Of a stretch of DNA of 32,475 bases, positions 27,597-32,475 are shown in pieces (positions within the stretch are counted from its first letter, which is position 1; every line of letters starts with the position of its first letter). The stretch comes from an uncultured Clostridia bacterium (GTDB taxonomy: Bacteria > Bacillota > Clostridia > Oscillospirales > Oscillospiraceae): assembly GCA_947307365.1 (NCBI GenBank), contig CAMZIY010000013.1, positions 1 to 32,475 on the forward strand, written 5' to 3'. The translations under genes were made by a program, and so were the position numbers. The notes beneath the pieces are model-generated. The model was not told the DNA's origin. It saw only the letters and a list, made by a program, of their open reading frames with translations, and did no database searches.

Positions 27597-30500
27597 ATGA
27601 AGAAACTGGGAAGAATTGCTCCGATCCTCCTGCTGTGCCTGATCCTGTGTGTTTCCCTGCTGCCCGGCAGCGTCCGGGCGGCGGAAGTGGTGCCGGAAGG
27701 ATGGACAGGTATTTATACAGTGGATGACTTGCGAAGCATGGCGGATAACTTATCTGGTCAATACATTCAGATGGCAGATATTGAATTTGATCCCGATGAA
27801 TATTGGACGCCTATAGGTGTTTATACAACCGGGAACAGCAAACCGTTTCAGGGAAAGTATGACGGTAATGGATTTGTGATTCGATATCTTCAGATTGAAT
27901 CTACTGCAGATTATATAGGACTGTTCGGGTATACAGACGGCTGCATAATTGAAAACGTTTCATTGGAAGATGTAAATATCTCCGGCGGGCGATATACTGG
28001 AGGGATTGCTGGTTACGCTAATAGGGAGATTTCTGGTTGCAGTATAAGCGGAACGGTTATCGGAGGAGAATATACTGGCGGGATAGCAGGTAAATCGCAA
28101 GGAAATATCACGGAATCCCATATGAGCGGGATTGTGAGAGGCGGAGACAACACCGGCGGTATTGCCGGTAGTACCTCTGGCGGAATCACGGGGTGCAATG
28201 TAAGCGGTACAGTAAGAGGCGGGAACAATGTTGGCGGGGTTGTAGGCTATTGTGGATGGTATAGCGCTACCTCAGGTAGTCTGAACACGTGTAGGAATCA
28301 AGCAACAATTATCGGAACAGGTTGTATTGGTGGGATTGCGGGGTTCTTCGAGGAAGCAATGGCGCAGGACTGCTATAACACCGGTTCCATAATCGGCAGC
28401 GGTACTTGTGTCGGCGGCATCGTCGGTAAAATTAACAATAAGAGCAGCGGTGTTGAAAGATGCTATTCTATTGGGAGCGTGAGAGGAAACAACGACGTCG
28501 GCGGAATCGTTGGAAATCGATTCGGAAATGTAAGCTTCAGTTATTACTTGGATTACTCTGAAACGATCCCAACGAGCAGTTATGGCACACAGGTCAGTGA
28601 GGATCGGCTGAGATTACGGGGCAACTATGAGCAGTGGGACTTCGACACGGTTTGGACCATGGCTGGGAGCATGGACTACATATTTGCGGAGTTGCGTTGT
28701 CTGACTCATGATGAATTTTCGATTCCCGAACCGGAACTGGATGACAAAGACCGGATTCAGGTGCGGACGAAATATGATTTGTTCAACATCATGGCAGATC
28801 CAACAGCCAGCTATATACAGATGGCAGATATTGAGTTCTCCGCTGCAGATTTCACCGAGGACGGTGATTTCTATAATATGGGTGCGAGTTGGCGACCGAT
28901 TGGAACGCAGAGTACACCCTTTTCCGGATCTTATGACGGTGCAGGATTTGAAATCCGAGGTTTGCAGATCAACACCACCGAGGATGATCAAGGATTGTTT
29001 GGGTATACTGAAAACGCTACGCTACAGTATATCACAATGCGGGAAACTGTCATTAGTGGCGGAGATTATACTGGCGGCATTGTTGGACGGTCTCTGTCCA
29101 CGGAGATTAAAGACTGCCATACGGTCAGTTCAGTAATTAGCGGTGGCAGCAGCGTAGGTGGCATCGCAGGATTAGCCTTTTCTGTTACCATCAGAAACTG
29201 CAGTACCAGCGGTAGCATAAATGGTATTGAAAACGTGGGCGGTATCATAGGAAATCTGACTGGGCATTTCTACAAAAACGGCAATACATTCGGAAGCAAC
29301 GCAGTGCAGGAATGTCGAAACGAGGCGGTATTGAGCGGCAACAGTCAAGTGGGAGGTATCAGCGGGAAGGTGGTGCGAGCTCGTTTAGGTGTCAGCACTC
29401 CTACGGGAGTAGAAACCCACACGTCCGGCCCAATCACGATTCAAAACTGCTTTAACCTTGGAAGTATAAGCGGGTCGACGGACTGTGGAGGTATTTTGGG
29501 AATGGCATACTTTCATGGAACAACGCAAAGTTACTATTCAATGGACGGTATCACAGTCAGCAATTGTTACTATTTGAATACCACGGTTACATCACCCGAC
29601 AACACTAGCGGCACCGCATTTACCGCAGATCAGTTGCAGAATCAAGAAAGCTTTGACAGTACATGGGACTTCGATACAATTTGGATTATGTTGAATTGCG
29701 GAGATAAGTTTTACCCTGAGTTACGCTGCTTTACCATATCGGGGATTCTGACTATAGCTGGAAATTCGGTGTATAATGGGCAAGTCACAGCGAATGTTAG
29801 CCGGGTGAAACAGCTTCGAACATACAATGCCGCTTGGTATGTAGGAGATGTCCAGGTGGGAATGGGTGAGCCATTTACTGTTCCCGCAGAAGCGGTGGGC
29901 AATTCCCTAACACTGGTGATTACCAGCACAAATGACATTTACCGGGGTAGCATCACTAGCCGTTCAGTCAGTGTCGGGAAAGCCCCTTGCGCAACGATCC
30001 CACAACCAAGTGAAGAATTGGACAAGTCCTCTACTTCTATTCTTGTCAGTATTGTATCCGGGCAGGAATACAGTCTGGACCGTGAGAACTGGCAGCTCAA
30101 CGGAAGGTTCGATGGTCTCCAGCCCGGTACGGTCTACACGGTCTACACTCGCATGGCAGAGACAGAATTATACCTGATGAGCGAAGCAATGGAGGCGGTA
30201 ACCGTCACCACTGAGGCTCAAGCGCTAGCGTGCTCAGTATGTATCACCGGCACACCAGAGTATTCCCGTGCGCTTGGCGTCAGCATAGAGCAATTGATAC
30301 CGCCTAATGCAACCTATGATCTTGAATGGCGCTGCGGAGATACTGTTTTGGGTACGGGAGAAACTTATGTGCCCACCGCAGAGGATATCGGGCAGTCGAT
30401 CACAGTGACCGCAATCGGCACCGGAAAATACAACGGTGAAGTGGTAAGTGCCAGCGTGACTGTTGAGCCATGCGACATTGCCATCATCTCAGCAGACCTG

Positions 30501-32475
30501 GCTGTAAGCTATACCTTTACCCATGAAGGCATAACTCCGATGGTTGCACTGAAAAACGGAAATCAAAATCTTAGAAACGGAACAGATTACACTATAGAAT
30601 ATTTAAACAACACGAATGCCGGGGACGCCATTATCCGGGTAAGCGGAATCGGAAATTACAAAGGCAGTAAAGACATCGGTTTCACGATTTCTCCGAAACC
30701 GATAGAGCAATTGAACGTTTCTGCCATTCCAGACATGTATTATACCGGATCAGTCATTATACCGGAATTGACTATCCTCCATGGAAGCTACCAACTGAAA
30801 GAGGGACAGGATTACACGATTTCCTGCAGTGACAATATAAAACTGGGAACTGCAACGGTCACAGTAAACGGGATCAACAATTACTGCGGCAGTCTGGAAC
30901 AAAACTATATCATATTGTCTCAACCCTTGAATACGGCAACAGTCAGCATTATGCAACAGGAGTATGAATACACAGAATCAGAGATCACACCAGATGTCAC
31001 GGTGATTCTTGATGGAAGAACCCTGATTTCAGAAACAGACTACACCTTATCTTACTCCAACAATTTGCGAGAAGGTATTGCAACGATTACCGTCACTGGC
31101 GTGAACGGCTATAGCGGAAATGTGTCCACAACCTTCCGCATTGTCGGACATGTATACAGTGAGTGGCAGACTCGTATTGAACCTACATGTACTGAGGACG
31201 GATTGCGATTCAAGGTATGCTCTGGCTGCGACGCTGAGGCTGACGGCCATGAGGTAACAGAGATTATCCCTGCCCTGGATCACGATCTGATTCACTACGC
31301 CGCTCAGGCTCCAACCTGTACCGAGACAGGCTGGGATGAATATGATGATTGCAGCAGATGCAACTATACAACCTACGTAGAAAACCCAGCCTTTGGCCAC
31401 ACCCCGGGCGAGCCGGTGCGGGAAAATGAGAACCCGGCCACGACGGAAGCTGAAGGCAGCTACGACGAGGTCGTGTACTGCACGGCCTGCGGGGAGGAGC
31501 TGAGGAGGGAGACGAAGACCATCGACAAGCTGTCGGAGCCTTTGGTCATCTCCAGCATCAAGGCCGACGTGACCGCCGCCAACGCCGGCGAGAAGATCAC
31601 CTGGACGGCGAAGGCCTCCGGCGGTACAGAGCCCCTGCAGTATTACTTCATCCTCTACAAGGACGGGACAAAGCTCAAATCCCGCAGCTACAGCACGGTA
31701 AACACCTACAGCTATACCCCCGCGGAGCCCGGGACCTATAAGGTCAGGGTCTACGTTAAGGACGCAGACGAGACGAAGAAAAACAAGTTGAGCGCCGGCG
31801 TCACCGTGACCCAGGCGGTCCCGCCCGTCATCCTCCTTCAGCCTTCGGATCAGGCCGTGTCCGCGGGCAAAACGGCCGTCTTCACGGTAACGGCCGAGGG
31901 CGAGGGGCTCACTTACCAGTGGCAATACTCCAGGAACGACGGCGGCAATTGGTACAACAAGACCGGCGCGACGACAAATTCTTACACCGTTACGGCGAAG
32001 ACCTCCTATGACGGGATCCTGTACCGCTGCCGGGTGACCAACAGCGCGGGGGCCGAAGCGATCTCCGACGCTGCGAAGCTCACCGTCCTTCCCAAGCCCG
32101 TGATCACGATCCAGCCTGCGAATCAGACCGTGGCGGCTGGGGAGAAGGCCACCTTCAAGGTGGTGGCCTCCGGGACGGGGCTCACCTATCAGTGGCAGTA
32201 CAAGACCGCCGGCAGCACCACCTGGAAGAATAAGACCGGGGCCACATCTTCCAGCTACACCGTCACGGCGAAGACCTCCTATGACGGCATGCTCTACCGC
32301 TGCAAGGTGAACAATAAAGGCGGAAGCGTCTATACCGCCGAGGCGAAGCTCACAGTGACCGCTGCCGTCAAGCCGGCCATCACAACCCAGCCCAAGGCCC
32401 AGACGGCGGCAGTGGGGGCGACCGCCACCTACAAGGTGGTGGCCTCCGGCACGGGGCTCACCTACCAGTGGCAGT
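27597..32475 (+). CDS. Giant secreted GLUG-repeat / Ig-like adhesin-type protein (3' truncated by window end)
   Basis: Manual translation is open from ATG 27597 to the window end: signal peptide MKKLGRIAPILLLCLILCVSLLPGSVRAAE; two GLUG blocks (GGRYTGGIAGYANREISGCSISGTVIGGEYTGGIAG...); CxxC segments (PTCTEDGLRFKVCSGCD, PTCTETGWDEYDDCSRCNY); tail YQWQYSRNDGGNWYNKTGATTNSYTV Ig-like repeats. Absent from the ORF track, probably because it has no stop in the window. Confidence 0.93.
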   Translation, partial: MKKLGRIAPILLLCLILCVSLLPGSVRAAEVVPEGWTGIYTVDDLRSMADNLSGQYIQMADIEFDPDEYWTPIGVYTTGNSKPFQGKYDGNGFVIRYLQIESTADYIGLFGYTDGCIIENVSLEDVNISGGRYTGGIAGYANREISGCSISGTVIGGEYTGGIAGKSQGNITESHMSGIVRGGDNTGGIAGSTSGGITGCNVSGTVRGGNNVGGVVGYCGWYSATSGSLNTCRNQATIIGTGCIGGIAGFFEEAMAQDCYNTGSIIGSGTCVGGIVGKINNKSSGVERCYSIGSVRGNNDVGGIVGNRFGNVSFSYYLDYSETIPTSSYGTQVSEDRLRLRGNYEQWDFDTVWTMAGSMDYIFAELRCLTHDEFSIPEPELDDKDRIQVRTKYDLFNIMADPTASYIQMADIEFSAADFTEDGDFYNMGASWRPIGTQSTPFSGSYDGAGFEIRGLQINTTEDDQGLFGYTENATLQYITMRETVISGGDYTGGIVGRSLSTEIKDCHTVSSVISGGSSVGGIAGLAFSVTIRNCSTSGSINGIENVGGIIGNLTGHFYKNGNTFGSNAVQECRNEAVLSGNSQVGGISGKVVRARLGVSTPTGVETHTSGPITIQNCFNLGSISGSTDCGGILGMAYFHGTTQSYYSMDGITVSNCYYLNTTVTSPDNTSGTAFTADQLQNQESFDSTWDFDTIWIMLNCGDKFYPELRCFTISGILTIAGNSVYNGQVTANVSRVKQLRTYNAAWYVGDVQVGMGEPFTVPAEAVGNSLTLVITSTNDIYRGSITSRSVSVGKAPCATIPQPSEELDKSSTSILVSIVSGQEYSLDRENWQLNGRFDGLQPGTVYTVYTRMAETELYLMSEAMEAVTVTTEAQALACSVCITGTPEYSRALGVSIEQLIPPNATYDLEWRCGDTVLGTGETYVPTAEDIGQSITVTAIGTGKYNGEVVSASVTVEPCDIAIISADLAVSYTFTHEGITPMVALKNGNQNLRNGTDYTIEYLNNTNAGDAIIRVSGIGNYKGSKDIGFTISPKPIEQLNVSAIPDMYYTGSVIIPELTILHGSYQLKEGQDYTISCSDNIKLGTATVTVNGINNYCGSLEQNYIILSQPLNTATVSIMQQEYEYTESEITPDVTVILDGRTLISETDYTLSYSNNLREGIATITVTGVNGYSGNVSTTFRIVGHVYSEWQTRIEPTCTEDGLRFKVCSGCDAEADGHEVTEIIPALDHDLIHYAAQAPTCTETGWDEYDDCSRCNYTTYVENPAFGHTPGEPVRENENPATTEAEGSYDEVVYCTACGEELRRETKTIDKLSEPLVISSIKADVTAANAGEKITWTAKASGGTEPLQYYFILYKDGTKLKSRSYSTVNTYSYTPAEPGTYKVRVYVKDADETKKNKLSAGVTVTQAVPPVILLQPSDQAVSAGKTAVFTVTAEGEGLTYQWQYSRNDGGNWYNKTGATTNSYTVTAKTSYDGILYRCRVTNSAGAEAISDAAKLTVLPKPVITIQPANQTVAAGEKATFKVVASGTGLTYQWQYKTAGSTTWKNKTGATSSSYTVTAKTSYDGMLYRCKVNNKGGSVYTAEAKLTVTAAVKPAITTQPKAQTAAVGATATYKVVASGTGLTYQWQ

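Overview
High-GC chromosomal segment, most likely from an anaerobic Firmicute (Clostridia/Oscillospiraceae-like; inferred from gene content). The left part is housekeeping metabolism: the tail of a split glutamate synthase operon, guaA, dapF, dapL, pyrG (−), glnA and an ANTAR-domain regulator. An ~6.96 kb segment bounded by perfect 121-bp direct repeats follows. The left repeat carries the 3' half of tRNA-Thr(CGU) and the right repeat is part of the intact tRNA. The segment encodes one giant BspA-type leucine-rich-repeat/Ig-like secreted protein and no recognisable integrase. Next come three perfect DnaA boxes, then tsaD, rimI, polA and a SpoVB/MATE-like gene (all −), two carbohydrate ABC permeases, an MGMT-like gene, a nucleoside phosphorylase with an in-frame TAG at codon 2, an XRE/zinc-ribbon regulator, and a >4.8 kb GLUG-repeat/Ig-like secreted protein. 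That last ORF runs off the window and is missing from the ORF track. The best candidates for follow-up are: (i) the tRNA-bounded islet whose repeat starts exactly at the anticodon loop; (ii) a tandem array of unlike hairpins with conserved ATGAA linkers after dapL; (iii) a promoter-proximal intrinsic terminator in the pyrG leader; (iv) the compact DnaA-box cluster; (v) the GC-mosaic GLUG protein sharing its tail module with the LRR protein; (vi) the amber codon at position 2 of the phosphorylase. All calls are by eye; no database search was run.
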